DNA of 12,763 bases from an uncultured Eubacterium sp. GTDB lineage: Bacteria; Bacillota; Clostridia; Lachnospirales; Lachnospiraceae. Shown in pieces: positions 6,232-12,763 of the stretch. The position numbers and the translations under genes are program-made. The stretch's first letter is position 1. The number at the start of each line of letters is the position of its first letter. The DNA lies in the NCBI GenBank assembly GCA_910577295.1, contig CAJTLS010000050.1, positions 1 to 12,763 on the forward strand, given 5' to 3'. The notes below the pieces were generated by a model, which did no database searches, was not told where the DNA came from, and was given only the letters and a program-made list of their open reading frames with translations.

Positions 6232-7701
6232 ATGAAGCAGATTATTTCCAAATTAAAGATAATTGGTTATATGTTGATTTGGGATTTTATCACGGCGATT
6301 GTATTGTTTGGATTTATGTATTTTGTGTTGAGCCAGTTGGACACTTTTTCTTCGCAGCTTATAGTAACGATAGCAACCGTCGTATTTGTTGTGTTGATGC
6401 TGGCGATAAAGTATCAGTTGCTATATACGCAGTATGGTCGGGATGATGTGACCGGAGGAAAGAATAAAAAAGAATTTGAGCGCATTGCCAAAGACCTGCT
6501 CCGGAGCGACGGTCAATATGTTCTTGTATATGCCAATATAGACAGATTTAAATTAATTAACGAGAACTATGGAAATGAAGTGGGGGACCGGGTACTGCGT
6601 CAGATACATTCGGTCATAGATGAAGAACTTCGCTGGGATGAGGTATCCGGACGTATTATGGCAGATAATTTCGGTATATTGATGCGCTACCATTCCCTCC
6701 CTAAACTGGATCAAAGGTTATATCGCATCAGTAAACAGTTATCTGATTTAAAAGACAAAAATGGCAATAGTTTTGGTATTGTTTTGTACTTTGGAGTGTA
6801 CATTATAGAAAAGGATGATGAGAGCGATGTAAGTTCCATGCTGGAACATGCAAATTTAGCAAGAAAGAAGATTTCTCCATCACATTTGGTTGCGATGGGC
6901 ATCTATAATGTAAAAGACAGTGAGCGCCTCGGGCGTGACAAAGCATTGGAAATGAAAATGCATCAGGCGTTGGAGCATGGCGATTTTGTTCCGTTTTTAC
7001 AGCCGAAATACGAGCTGGAGGGAGAGTCGATTGCCGGTGCAGAGGCTCTTGTGCGCTGGATAGACCCCAACGAGGGTATGATTTATCCAGACGAATTTAT
7101 TCCTCTTTTTGAGAATAACGGTTTTATCGTTGAACTGGATTTATATATGTTTGAAGAAGTGTGCAAGTTAGTGGACCGCTGGCATCGGGAGGGCAGATAT
7201 CTCTTTCCTGTATCGGTCAACTTATCACGCAGTCATTTTCAGATTCCGAATTTCTTTGATTATTATGAATATGTGTTAAAGAAATATAATATACCGCCAA
7301 AATCCATAGAGATTGAGCTAACGGAATCTCTGTTCTATAATGATTTTGAATCTCTGAGCAATCTGGTGAAAAAAATACATGATGCGGGATTGTCCTGTTC
7401 CATAGATGACTTTGGCAGCGGATATTCTTCATTGAATATGCTCAAGGATGTCTGTGTCGATGCTTTGAAGCTTGATAGGGTTTTCTTTGAGAGCGGGGAA
7501 AACGACGAGCGAGGAAAAGATGTTATTCAGAGTGTAATACGGTTGGCACAGGCATTGGATTTACACACAATATCCGAAGGTGTTGAGGAACGGGAACAGG
7601 TGGAATTCCTCAAAGAAATGAATTGCGATTTAATTCAGGGTTATGTTTTCGCAAAACCAATGCCGGTACCGGAATTTGAAAATTTAGCTTTTCAGCAATA
7701 A
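6232..7701 (+). CDS. Membrane-bound c-di-GMP phosphodiesterase with degenerate GGDEF and intact EAL domain
   Basis: The 489-residue protein has two N-terminal membrane helices (about 11-33 and 42-64) with a very short outside loop and no obvious sensor domain. A GGDEF-type domain (about 70-225) retains the fold wording DDVTGGKNKKEFE and YANIDRFKLINENYGNEVGD. At the active site, however, GRIMADNFGIL (140-150) replaces the expected R-x-GGDEF, so it should not make c-di-GMP. The EAL domain (about 240-485) keeps the catalytic set: EAL (271-273), N330 in VNLS, E362/E365 in ELTES, DDFGSGYSS (392-400), K413/D415 in LKLD, E449 in SEGVEE and QGY (469-471). It should hydrolyse c-di-GMP to pGpG at the inner membrane. 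The defective GGDEF may act as a regulatory GTP-binding unit, as known for similar proteins. The gene stands alone behind its own promoter. Confidence 0.93.
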   Translation: MKQIISKLKIIGYMLIWDFITAIVLFGFMYFVLSQLDTFSSQLIVTIATVVFVVLMLAIKYQLLYTQYGRDDVTGGKNKKEFERIAKDLLRSDGQYVLVYANIDRFKLINENYGNEVGDRVLRQIHSVIDEELRWDEVSGRIMADNFGILMRYHSLPKLDQRLYRISKQLSDLKDKNGNSFGIVLYFGVYIIEKDDESDVSSMLEHANLARKKISPSHLVAMGIYNVKDSERLGRDKALEMKMHQALEHGDFVPFLQPKYELEGESIAGAEALVRWIDPNEGMIYPDEFIPLFENNGFIVELDLYMFEEVCKLVDRWHREGRYLFPVSVNLSRSHFQIPNFFDYYEYVLKKYNIPPKSIEIELTESLFYNDFESLSNLVKKIHDAGLSCSIDDFGSGYSSLNMLKDVCVDALKLDRVFFESGENDERGKDVIQSVIRLAQALDLHTISEGVEEREQVEFLKEMNCDLIQGYVFAKPMPVPEFENLAFQQ

Positions 7702-7715
7702 AATGATTTTGACGT

Positions 7716-8114
7716 TTACAAATACAACCGCTTGTGGTTACGGTAGCGGTTTCGTCGATACATAATTTCATGAAAGAGTACAACTTCGATCATATCGCGG
7801 AGAAGTTCAGGCTGATCCGGATATACATCGGGGTTTTCTTTTTTGAATTGAGCAGCAATTCCTACTGCCATCATTTGCAGTGCAACTTTGTCAGGGAAGA
7901 GGTCGAACATCAAACTGCCCTCATATTCCATCTTGTCGCATTCATTTTCCACAAAATCGCTGATTTGACGGGTGATTTTTGGGTACAAATATTTTAGATA
8001 AGAATTGTCGGTTTCCATTTCCCACAGTTTATCAATACCGGAGATGGGCGGCATCGTTGGCGTAGCCGGGAAGTGAGAACGGAACAATTCTTCATTTTTG
8101 TCCATGTAATGCAT
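7716..8114 (-). CDS. Conserved-looking small protein of unknown function
   Basis: The minus-strand gene encodes 132 residues, MHYMDKNEELFRSHF onward, with no signal peptide or membrane segment, so it is probably cytoplasmic. The body is helical and acidic (ISDFVENECDKMEYEGS, then LMFDLFPDKVALQMMAVGIA) and ends in a strongly basic tail (RRNRYRNHKRLYL). The wording D-x-M-E-Y-E-G-S-L-M-x-D-x-x-P-D-K resembles short uncharacterised proteins of Lachnospiraceae; I know of no function. ATG at 8112-8114 is chosen because AGGAG (plus-strand CTCCT 8123-8127) lies eight bases upstream on the coding strand. It converges on the EAL gene with a 14-base gap, and the start of the next plus-strand gene lies beyond its own start. 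A long plus-strand frame that runs through its 5' end is an artefact of the opposite strand. Confidence 0.8.
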   Translation of the reverse strand: MHYMDKNEELFRSHFPATPTMPPISGIDKLWEMETDNSYLKYLYPKITRQISDFVENECDKMEYEGSLMFDLFPDKVALQMMAVGIAAQFKKENPDVYPDQPELLRDMIEVVLFHEIMYRRNRYRNHKRLYL

Positions 8115-8141
8115 AAGTCTGGCTCCTGTGTTTTATTTAAT

Positions 8142-8170
8142 AGTATATGTACGAAGAAAATTTATGTGTA
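8142..8170 (-). promoter_or_regulatory. Likely promoter for the minus-strand small gene
   Basis: On the minus strand, TACACA (plus 8165-8170) and TATACT (plus 8142-8147) are spaced by 17 bases. They match four of six and five of six consensus bases respectively. The start would be near 8135, giving a short leader of about 20 bases that contains the AGGAG ribosome binding site. Confidence 0.5.
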
Positions 8171-8174
8171 TATC

Positions 8175-8203
8175 TTGCACTTTTGGGAGAAAGTCGTTAC
8201 ACT
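8175..8203 (+). promoter_or_regulatory. Weak candidate promoter for the 840-residue protein gene
   Basis: TTGCAC (8175-8180) and TACACT (8198-8203) are 17 bases apart, upstream of the ATG at 8259. Three and four of six bases match consensus. It is the best-spaced pair in the divergent region, but weak; the pair lies only a few bases from the minus-strand promoter, so the two genes could compete or be co-regulated. Confidence 0.3.
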
Positions 8204-8258
8204 GTATAGAGAGGGTCAAAATACCTTTTGCTTCCAATATCATAGAATGGAGATTATT

Positions 8259-10781
8259 ATGGTTAAATATATATATAAGTCGGTAATTTTATTGTTCATA
8301 TTTGCGGGCGCCCTGTTCTATTTTGGGCATGGGATGAAGACAGATATGGCAGAGAGTACCGCGGAAGTTTCCGTGGCTGAAGAAACTAATCCGTATATGC
8401 AATTGCGCACGCAGGGGAAAACAATCAACACATTATACGCCTATAGCGGCTCTACGGAGAAAGTTGTGCGTGAATCCATTACGCCGATAGACCAGAGTAA
8501 AAAGCTGTCTTTGCTGATTAGCGAGGCAGGAAGCCGTCTGATTAATTTGGAATATCGAGTTATGGATAAAGAATCAGGAGAAGTCTATGATACAGGCGAA
8601 TTTCATGCAATAGGAAATAAACAGAAGAAAGTAGATATTGTATTTCGTTATGGGTTTAAAACCAGTACGGAATATATTTTAGATATTAAAGCGGTAACGG
8701 ATTTGGGGAAAGTAGTTCACTACTATACCCGTCTGAAATATTATCTTGATGACAGTCATCTGGACGAGAAGTTAGCGTTTGCCAAAAAGTTTCATACGGA
8801 CACCTTTACAAAAAGTAAAGGTGTGGAACTGGCTCGTTATCTCGAACCATCCGCTAAGAATTTGAACAACTCATTGGCAGACGTTGATATCACGTCTAAT
8901 GTAGATTTGATTACATGGGCGGGTATGTCGCCGAAAATTATTTCCGATGAGTTGATTACGATAAAAGAATATAATATGGAGACAGCCTGTATTCAGTATA
9001 ACTATTTTGTACAGGCTGCTACAGCGGCGGGAAAAGAAATCTATCATATTAAGGAATTTTATCGTGTGCGGTATGCCAGCGGTCAGAATTTTCTCCTTAA
9101 TTTTGAGCGCTCTATGGAAGCGGAATTTAATCCGAAGATGGCCGGCATGAACAGCAGCCAGCTCAAGCTTGGAATAACATCGGACAACGAGTCGAAAATG
9201 TTGACGAACAAAAAGGAAGATAAGCTTTTCTTTTCGCGCAATGGTGTTGTTTACCAATATGATATGAAGAGCTGCCGGGTAAAGAAAATTTTCTCGTCAT
9301 TCAGTAATAAAGCGCCTTACAACTACCGTGCGTATAATGAACAGGGAATACGTCTGTTGAAAGTAGATGAAAAGGATACATTATATTTCTGCGCGTATGG
9401 TTACTTTCCGCGCGGACGTTACGAGGGGGATGTGGCGGTAGTACTGTTTGAGTACACATCGGCGGGCGAACTTGAAGAATTGGTTTATATGCCGATGAGT
9501 ACGACATATCAGCAGCTCAATGCGGATTTTGAGGAATATGGTTATGTCAGTTCCCGCGGCGTATATTATTTTACCGTTGCCAATACGGTATATGCCTATA
9601 ACATGGCGGCGAAGCATCTGAAAAAGGTGGAAGAGAATGTGCGGGAACACAGCTTTATGACAATGGAGGGAGCAAATTGTTATACGTGGTCGTCTTCCCT
9701 GTCAAAAGGATATGGTGACAACATTACGATTTACAATTTGGAAAACGACGAAAAGAAAATGTTGTACCGGCCGGACGAAAACAGCTATATCCGCCTGTTA
9801 GGGGTAATCGAAGATAATATGGTTTATGGCAATGTGCGGCAGGCGGATATCGGCAAGATGAAAGATGGAAGCAAAGTAATTCCGTGTTATGAATTGTATA
9901 TAGCCGGTACGACAGGAGAAATCAGGCGTAAGTACAGCAGAAAGAATACATTTATTCAAAAGATTACATCCAATGGAAATGTAATCAATATCACGCTGTG
10001 TAAAAGGAACAGAGATGGCACTTATGTGAAGTCGGGTGAGGACACTATTCTGAATAATACGGAAAATGCCATATCAAGGTTTGAGTATTCATCGCGTATT
10101 ACGAATAAGTGCCTGACGGAATGGTATATCCGGTTTCCGTCCAGTTATGAAATGCGGCTGCAGCCCCAATGGGGAAAGGATGTGACATCCTTGAAAACAA
10201 GTGAGCGCTATGTGCGTCTTGAACAGCCGAAAGTTGCCAAATATTATGTGTATGCCGGCGGAAAAATTACAGACTCGTATGAAAGCGCCGCCAAGGCAAT
10301 ACGGGAGGCGGATGAGCAGATGGGAGTTGTTGTCTCCAGTAATCATCAGGTTGTATGGGAGCGAAGCGGCGCCTTTTTGCAAAATATGATTGGCGGACTT
10401 GAACTAACAAAAACATCCGCTAGAGTCTCTTCAATTGCCGCCTGTGCGCATATGCTTCTCAAAGTGAATCATCTGGATTTAGAGGCGTCGGAAGTTGCGA
10501 AAAGGGGAGAGTCTGTCTACGAAGTTCTGGCAAGATATTTGCAGCGTCCGCTCAATCTAAAAGGCTGTACGTTAGATGAAGTTTTGTATTTTGTCAGTGG
10601 TAATAAGCCGGTGATTGCCATGACCGGAGACAGGAAAGCGGTTGTCATCGGCGGGTATACGGAGAGCCAGTTGACGATTTATAACCCGCAGGATGGAAAA
10701 AGGGAAACGGTAAGCCGTGCTCAGTATGAAAAGACATTTGAAGAAGCAGGAAATTATTTTGTTGGATATATGACGGAATGA
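8259..10781 (+). CDS. Large membrane-anchored extracytoplasmic protein with propeller-like region and degenerate peptidase C39-like C-terminus
   Basis: The 840-residue protein has one N-terminal membrane helix (about 8-24, SVILLFIFAGALFYFG) without a lipobox; the rest is probably outside. Residues about 45-170 look beta-rich (an Ig-like or binding module). A region near 320-590 holds propeller-like strands such as KLFFSRNGVVYQYDMKS and GVYYFTVANTVYAYNMA. The last ~120 residues read like a peptidase C39-like domain: SSIAACAHMLL (724-734), KPVIAMTGDRKAVVIGGY and LTIYNPQDGK. By eye, the Cys of the usual CGP is Ser724, the usual His before AVVI is Lys793 and the Asp of DP is Asn809, so it is likely an inactive peptidase used for binding. 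ATG 8259 is chosen for GGAG (8249-8252) six bases upstream; in-frame sequence further 5' lies in the divergent promoter region. Its stop overlaps an in-frame ATG of cdd (ATGA). Function unknown. Confidence 0.8.
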   Translation: MVKYIYKSVILLFIFAGALFYFGHGMKTDMAESTAEVSVAEETNPYMQLRTQGKTINTLYAYSGSTEKVVRESITPIDQSKKLSLLISEAGSRLINLEYRVMDKESGEVYDTGEFHAIGNKQKKVDIVFRYGFKTSTEYILDIKAVTDLGKVVHYYTRLKYYLDDSHLDEKLAFAKKFHTDTFTKSKGVELARYLEPSAKNLNNSLADVDITSNVDLITWAGMSPKIISDELITIKEYNMETACIQYNYFVQAATAAGKEIYHIKEFYRVRYASGQNFLLNFERSMEAEFNPKMAGMNSSQLKLGITSDNESKMLTNKKEDKLFFSRNGVVYQYDMKSCRVKKIFSSFSNKAPYNYRAYNEQGIRLLKVDEKDTLYFCAYGYFPRGRYEGDVAVVLFEYTSAGELEELVYMPMSTTYQQLNADFEEYGYVSSRGVYYFTVANTVYAYNMAAKHLKKVEENVREHSFMTMEGANCYTWSSSLSKGYGDNITIYNLENDEKKMLYRPDENSYIRLLGVIEDNMVYGNVRQADIGKMKDGSKVIPCYELYIAGTTGEIRRKYSRKNTFIQKITSNGNVINITLCKRNRDGTYVKSGEDTILNNTENAISRFEYSSRITNKCLTEWYIRFPSSYEMRLQPQWGKDVTSLKTSERYVRLEQPKVAKYYVYAGGKITDSYESAAKAIREADEQMGVVVSSNHQVVWERSGAFLQNMIGGLELTKTSARVSSIAACAHMLLKVNHLDLEASEVAKRGESVYEVLARYLQRPLNLKGCTLDEVLYFVSGNKPVIAMTGDRKAVVIGGYTESQLTIYNPQDGKRETVSRAQYEKTFEEAGNYFVGYMTE

Positions 10782-10798
10782 GTGGGGAGAAAAGAACG

Positions 10799-11191
10799 AT
10801 GGAAGATTTAATCAAAAAAGCAATGGCGGCAAGGGAAATGGCGTATGCGCCCTATTCCGGTTTTTTGGTAGGGGCGGCGCTCGAATGTGCGGACGGTACT
10901 GTATTTACGGGATGCAATATAGAAAACGCATCCTTTAGTCCGACGAATTGCGCTGAGCGGACAGCCTTTTTCAAAGCAGTCAGTGAGGGGAAAAGAGAAT
11001 TTGTGAGAATTGCCATTGTCGGAGGCCGGAGAGAGGAGATGGTGGCGCCGGCGCCATGCGGCGTCTGTTTACAGGTAATGGCAGAATTTTGTAAAGCGAA
11101 TGAATTTCAGATTATAATGGCAAAGGATACGCAAGATTATACGGAAGCGTATTTGAAAGAATTGCTGCCAAATAATTTTTCACTGAAATAA
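10799..11191 (+). CDS. cdd: Cytidine deaminase
   Basis: This cytoplasmic zinc enzyme converts cytidine and deoxycytidine to uridine and deoxyuridine in pyrimidine salvage. The 130-residue protein is the size of the homotetrameric class. It shows AYAPYSGFLVGAAL near the N-terminus (substrate pocket), GCNIENASF (38-46), the zinc/catalytic CAERTA (Cys51, Glu53) and PCGVC (Cys87, Cys90). The usual Arg after the second PCxxC cysteine (PCGxCRQ) is Leu here (PCGVCLQ), a mild departure. ATG 10799 is chosen because GGGGAG (10784-10789) lies nine bases before it and it gives the typical length. An in-frame ATG at 10778, overlapping the upstream stop as ATGA, would add seven residues (MSGEKRT) and cannot be excluded. 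Tight coupling to the 840-residue gene suggests one transcript. Confidence 0.96.
   Translation: MEDLIKKAMAAREMAYAPYSGFLVGAALECADGTVFTGCNIENASFSPTNCAERTAFFKAVSEGKREFVRIAIVGGRREEMVAPAPCGVCLQVMAEFCKANEFQIIMAKDTQDYTEAYLKELLPNNFSLK
11043..11056. repeat. 14-bp perfect palindrome inside cdd
   Basis: TGGCGCCGGCGCCA reads the same on both strands and encodes VAPAP just before the PCGVC zinc motif. It is GC-rich against its surroundings and contains two GGCGCC sites. Codon choice for Ala-Pro-Ala-Pro can produce it by chance, so no function is claimed. Confidence 0.6.
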
Positions 11192-11208
11192 AAGATGGCA
11201 TGACAGAC

Positions 11209-11235
11209 GGGCGTCACCTCATCGAATAGACGCCT
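11209..11235 (+). repeat. Inverted repeat between cdd and rsmF
   Basis: GGGCGTC (11209-11215) and GACGCCT (11229-11235) can pair (six Watson-Crick pairs plus a G-T) around a 13-base loop in the 60-base gap. No T-run follows, and the rsmF ribosome binding site GGAGG (11242-11246) comes directly after, so it could affect rsmF translation or mRNA stability rather than terminate transcription. Confidence 0.4.
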
Positions 11236-11251
11236 CGGAACGGAGGATACC

Positions 11252-12652
11252 ATGGAATTACCGAAACAGTTTTGTGAGCAGATGAAACAAATATTAGGGG
11301 ATGAGTACGATGATTATTTACAATCCATGAAAGAGAGTAAGCGCTACGGGCTGCGTGTCAATACCGCCAAAATATCGGTAGAAGATTTTAAGCGTATTGC
11401 ACCGTTTCCGTTACAGCCAATTCCATATATTGATAATGGTTTCTTTTATGATGGGGAGATGTTTCAGCCGGCGAAACATCCCTATTATTTTGCGGGATTG
11501 TATTATCTGCAGGACCCGAGTGCGATGACGCCGGCGTCCCGTCTTCCGATTCAGGAGGGCGATAACGTACTGGATTTATGTGCGGCTCCGGGAGGGAAAG
11601 CAACGGAACTGGCGGCCCGATTGCGTGGCACGGGTTTGCTTGTTGCCAATGATATCAGTGCAAAGAGGGCAAAGGCCCTGTTGAAAAACATCGAGTTGTT
11701 TGGAGTGGAAAATAGTCTGATTGTAACCGAATATCCGCAGAAGCTGGCAGAGCATTTCACGTCTTTTTTCGATAAGATTTTAATTGATGCGCCATGCTCT
11801 GGAGAGGGGATGTTCCGCAAAGATTCCGCGATGATAAAAGCATGGGAGCAGAACGGCCCCGGGCATTATGCGGCGCTGCAGGAAGAGATTTTGCGGCAGG
11901 CGCTCCCGATGTTAAAGCCGGACGGTATGCTTTTATATTCCACGTGTACATTTTCTCCCTTAGAGGATGAGGGGACAGTGGAAAAGATTCTTGCCATGGA
12001 TACTGACATGGAACTGGTAGAGATGAAAGGATATGCGGGGTTTGTTTCAGGAATGCCCGAATTGATTGGCAGCAGCGATGATAGAATCCGTCGATGCGTC
12101 CGTATGTTTCCGCACCGACTGGAGGGAGAGGGACATTTTCTGGCGCTCTTCCGGCGGGGCGGGGGAACGAAGTGTGGTGGGCGGGAAAATGCGCCTGTAT
12201 ACCCGGCGTCGCGAAACGGATTAAGGGGAGAAGAAAAAAAGCTGTGGCAAGAATTTGCCGTGAATCTGAAACGCAATTTTGACGGCGGGCGATTGGAAAG
12301 CAGAAACGGAATGATATATTATATGCCGGAGGGACTTCCGGCTCTTGCGGGGCTTCGCTTTTTGCGAAGCGGGCTTTTTCTCGGCGAGATGAAAAAGAAC
12401 CGTTTTGAGCCGAGCCAGTCTTTGGCAATGGCGCTATCGTACGGCGATTATAAAAACTGCGTATCGTTGTCAGTGGAGGATGAGCGGGTCGTGCGTTATC
12501 TAAAAGGGGAAACGCTTGTTTTAGATGAACAGGAGCAGCAGGCGGCGGACGGCTGGCTGCTCGTCTGTGTGGACGGATATCCCCTCGGCTGGGGAAAGAA
12601 AACGCGGGCGAACGTTAAAAACCGATACCATCGGGGATGGCGCTGGATGTAG
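11252..12652 (+). CDS. rsmF: rRNA cytosine-C5 methyltransferase, RsmF/NOL1/NOP2/Sun family
   Basis: The enzyme should transfer a methyl group from S-adenosylmethionine to C5 of a cytidine in rRNA, with a two-cysteine mechanism. The 466-residue protein has an N-terminal RNA-binding region (1-100, GLRVNTAKIS), the SAM loop LDLCAAPGGKATELA (107-121), the motif DAPCSGEGMFRKD (179-191, Cys182) and YSTCTFSPLEDEG (229-241, catalytic Cys232). A variable linker (about 302-335) leads to a C-terminal PUA-like domain (about 362-466) with GLFLGEMKKNRFEPSQSLAM and GYPLGWGK. This N-terminal-methyltransferase-PUA layout is typical of Firmicute RsmF proteins; the exact target base is not readable from sequence. 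It starts with a strong GGAGG (11242-11246), 60 bases after cdd. The coding DNA is more GC-rich than the left half of the window and holds two hairpins near its 3' end. Confidence 0.94.
   Translation: MELPKQFCEQMKQILGDEYDDYLQSMKESKRYGLRVNTAKISVEDFKRIAPFPLQPIPYIDNGFFYDGEMFQPAKHPYYFAGLYYLQDPSAMTPASRLPIQEGDNVLDLCAAPGGKATELAARLRGTGLLVANDISAKRAKALLKNIELFGVENSLIVTEYPQKLAEHFTSFFDKILIDAPCSGEGMFRKDSAMIKAWEQNGPGHYAALQEEILRQALPMLKPDGMLLYSTCTFSPLEDEGTVEKILAMDTDMELVEMKGYAGFVSGMPELIGSSDDRIRRCVRMFPHRLEGEGHFLALFRRGGGTKCGGRENAPVYPASRNGLRGEEKKLWQEFAVNLKRNFDGGRLESRNGMIYYMPEGLPALAGLRFLRSGLFLGEMKKNRFEPSQSLAMALSYGDYKNCVSLSVEDERVVRYLKGETLVLDEQEQQAADGWLLVCVDGYPLGWGKKTRANVKNRYHRGWRWM
12325..12370 (+). repeat. Two tandem hairpins in the 3' part of rsmF
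   Basis: GCCGGA (12325-12330) pairs with TCCGGC (12337-12342) around a 6-base loop. Ten bases later GCTTCGC (12352-12358) pairs with GCGAAGC (12364-12370) around TTTTT, followed by GGGCTTTTTC. The second has the look of an intrinsic terminator although it lies in frame within the PUA-like domain (GLRFLRSGLFLGE). That protein motif is expected in the family, so coding constraint may explain it. Confidence 0.55.
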
Positions 12653-12708
12653 CAGGAGAGCGCAGAGGGCAGATGACTTGTAACCACCCGATGGAGGGGA
12701 GAGGCGTT

Positions 12709-12763
12709 GGGACTATCCCAAAGTTTGTGTAAACCTCTAAACTGGTGTAAGATGTAATTATCA
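12709..12763. mobile_element. Probable terminal inverted repeat of an IS256-type insertion sequence (partial, runs off the window)
   Basis: From 12709 the sequence reads GGGACTATCCCAAAG and then TTTGTGTAAACCTC, which resembles the terminal inverted repeats of IS256-family (mutator-type) elements of Clostridia. The first bases include a small internal palindrome (TTGGGA-CTA-TCCCAA, 12707-12721). The stretch 12653-12708 after the rsmF stop has no gene. No transposase is inside the window, so the call rests on the end sequence recalled from related elements and is tentative. Confidence 0.4.

Noticed and set aside
7726..7751. AACCGC...GCGGTT inverted repeat as a bidirectional terminator between convergent genes
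   Set aside because: It lies in the last codons of the minus-strand gene, has a 14-base loop and no T-run on either side.
8073..8258. Extended N-terminus for the 840-residue protein
   Set aside because: The extension crosses the 5' end of the minus-strand gene and both promoters. The ATG at 8259 has a good GGAG and is followed directly by a membrane helix.
11757..12428. Long minus-strand open frame (223 codons) inside rsmF
   Set aside because: It is antisense to an unmistakable methyltransferase with intact motifs; the proline/serine-rich translation reflects local GC content.
1..12763. CRISPR array, tRNA, rRNA or prophage attachment site
   Set aside because: No regularly spaced direct repeats, cloverleaf-like segments, rRNA sequence or integrase were seen by eye on either strand.

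Overview
The window looks like chromosomal DNA from an anaerobic Firmicute, most likely a member of the Lachnospiraceae (Clostridia). The grounds are the moderate-to-low GC content, strong AGGAGG-type ribosome binding sites, sigma-A-like promoters, lipoproteins with Gram-positive style signal peptides, an RHS core ending in the clostridial LYAYCEND wording, and the metG-tatD-rsmA gene order. The genus cannot be named from the sequence alone.

Layout. (1) Positions 1-1809 are an accessory region. The C-terminal end of an RHS-repeat protein enters at the left edge and stops exactly at the core/toxin boundary, overlapping the start of a lipoprotein gene with propeller-like repeats (188-1057). A gene-poor AT-rich stretch with possible decayed reading frames follows (1058-1506), then a small membrane-anchored protein (1507-1809). 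(2) Positions 1862-6146 are a housekeeping run behind a clear promoter: methionyl-tRNA synthetase (metG), a TatD-family nuclease, the 16S rRNA dimethyladenosine transferase RsmA, and a small PrcB-like lipoprotein. No ribonuclease M5 gene (rnmV) lies between tatD and rsmA, where it often sits in relatives. (3) Positions 6171-7701 carry a membrane-bound c-di-GMP protein with a ruined GGDEF motif and an apparently intact EAL phosphodiesterase domain. (4) A short conserved-looking protein of unknown function lies on the minus strand (7716-8114), convergent with the EAL gene and divergent from the next gene. (5) Positions 8259-12652 are a second plus-strand run: an 840-residue membrane-anchored extracytoplasmic protein with a degenerate peptidase C39-like end, cytidine deaminase (cdd), and an RsmF-type rRNA m5C methyltransferase. 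(6) The right edge holds what looks like the terminal inverted repeat of an IS256-type insertion sequence.

The central genes are linked mainly by translation and RNA functions (aminoacylation, rRNA methylation, pyrimidine salvage). The surface-directed proteins (two lipoproteins, the 840-residue protein, the RHS remnant and its small neighbour) are the poorly understood part of the window. The most unusual things seen are the RHS truncation point, a 13-bp perfect inverted repeat inside tatD, and the large membrane protein whose C39-like domain seems to have lost all its catalytic residues. No tRNA, rRNA, CRISPR array or complete mobile element was seen.
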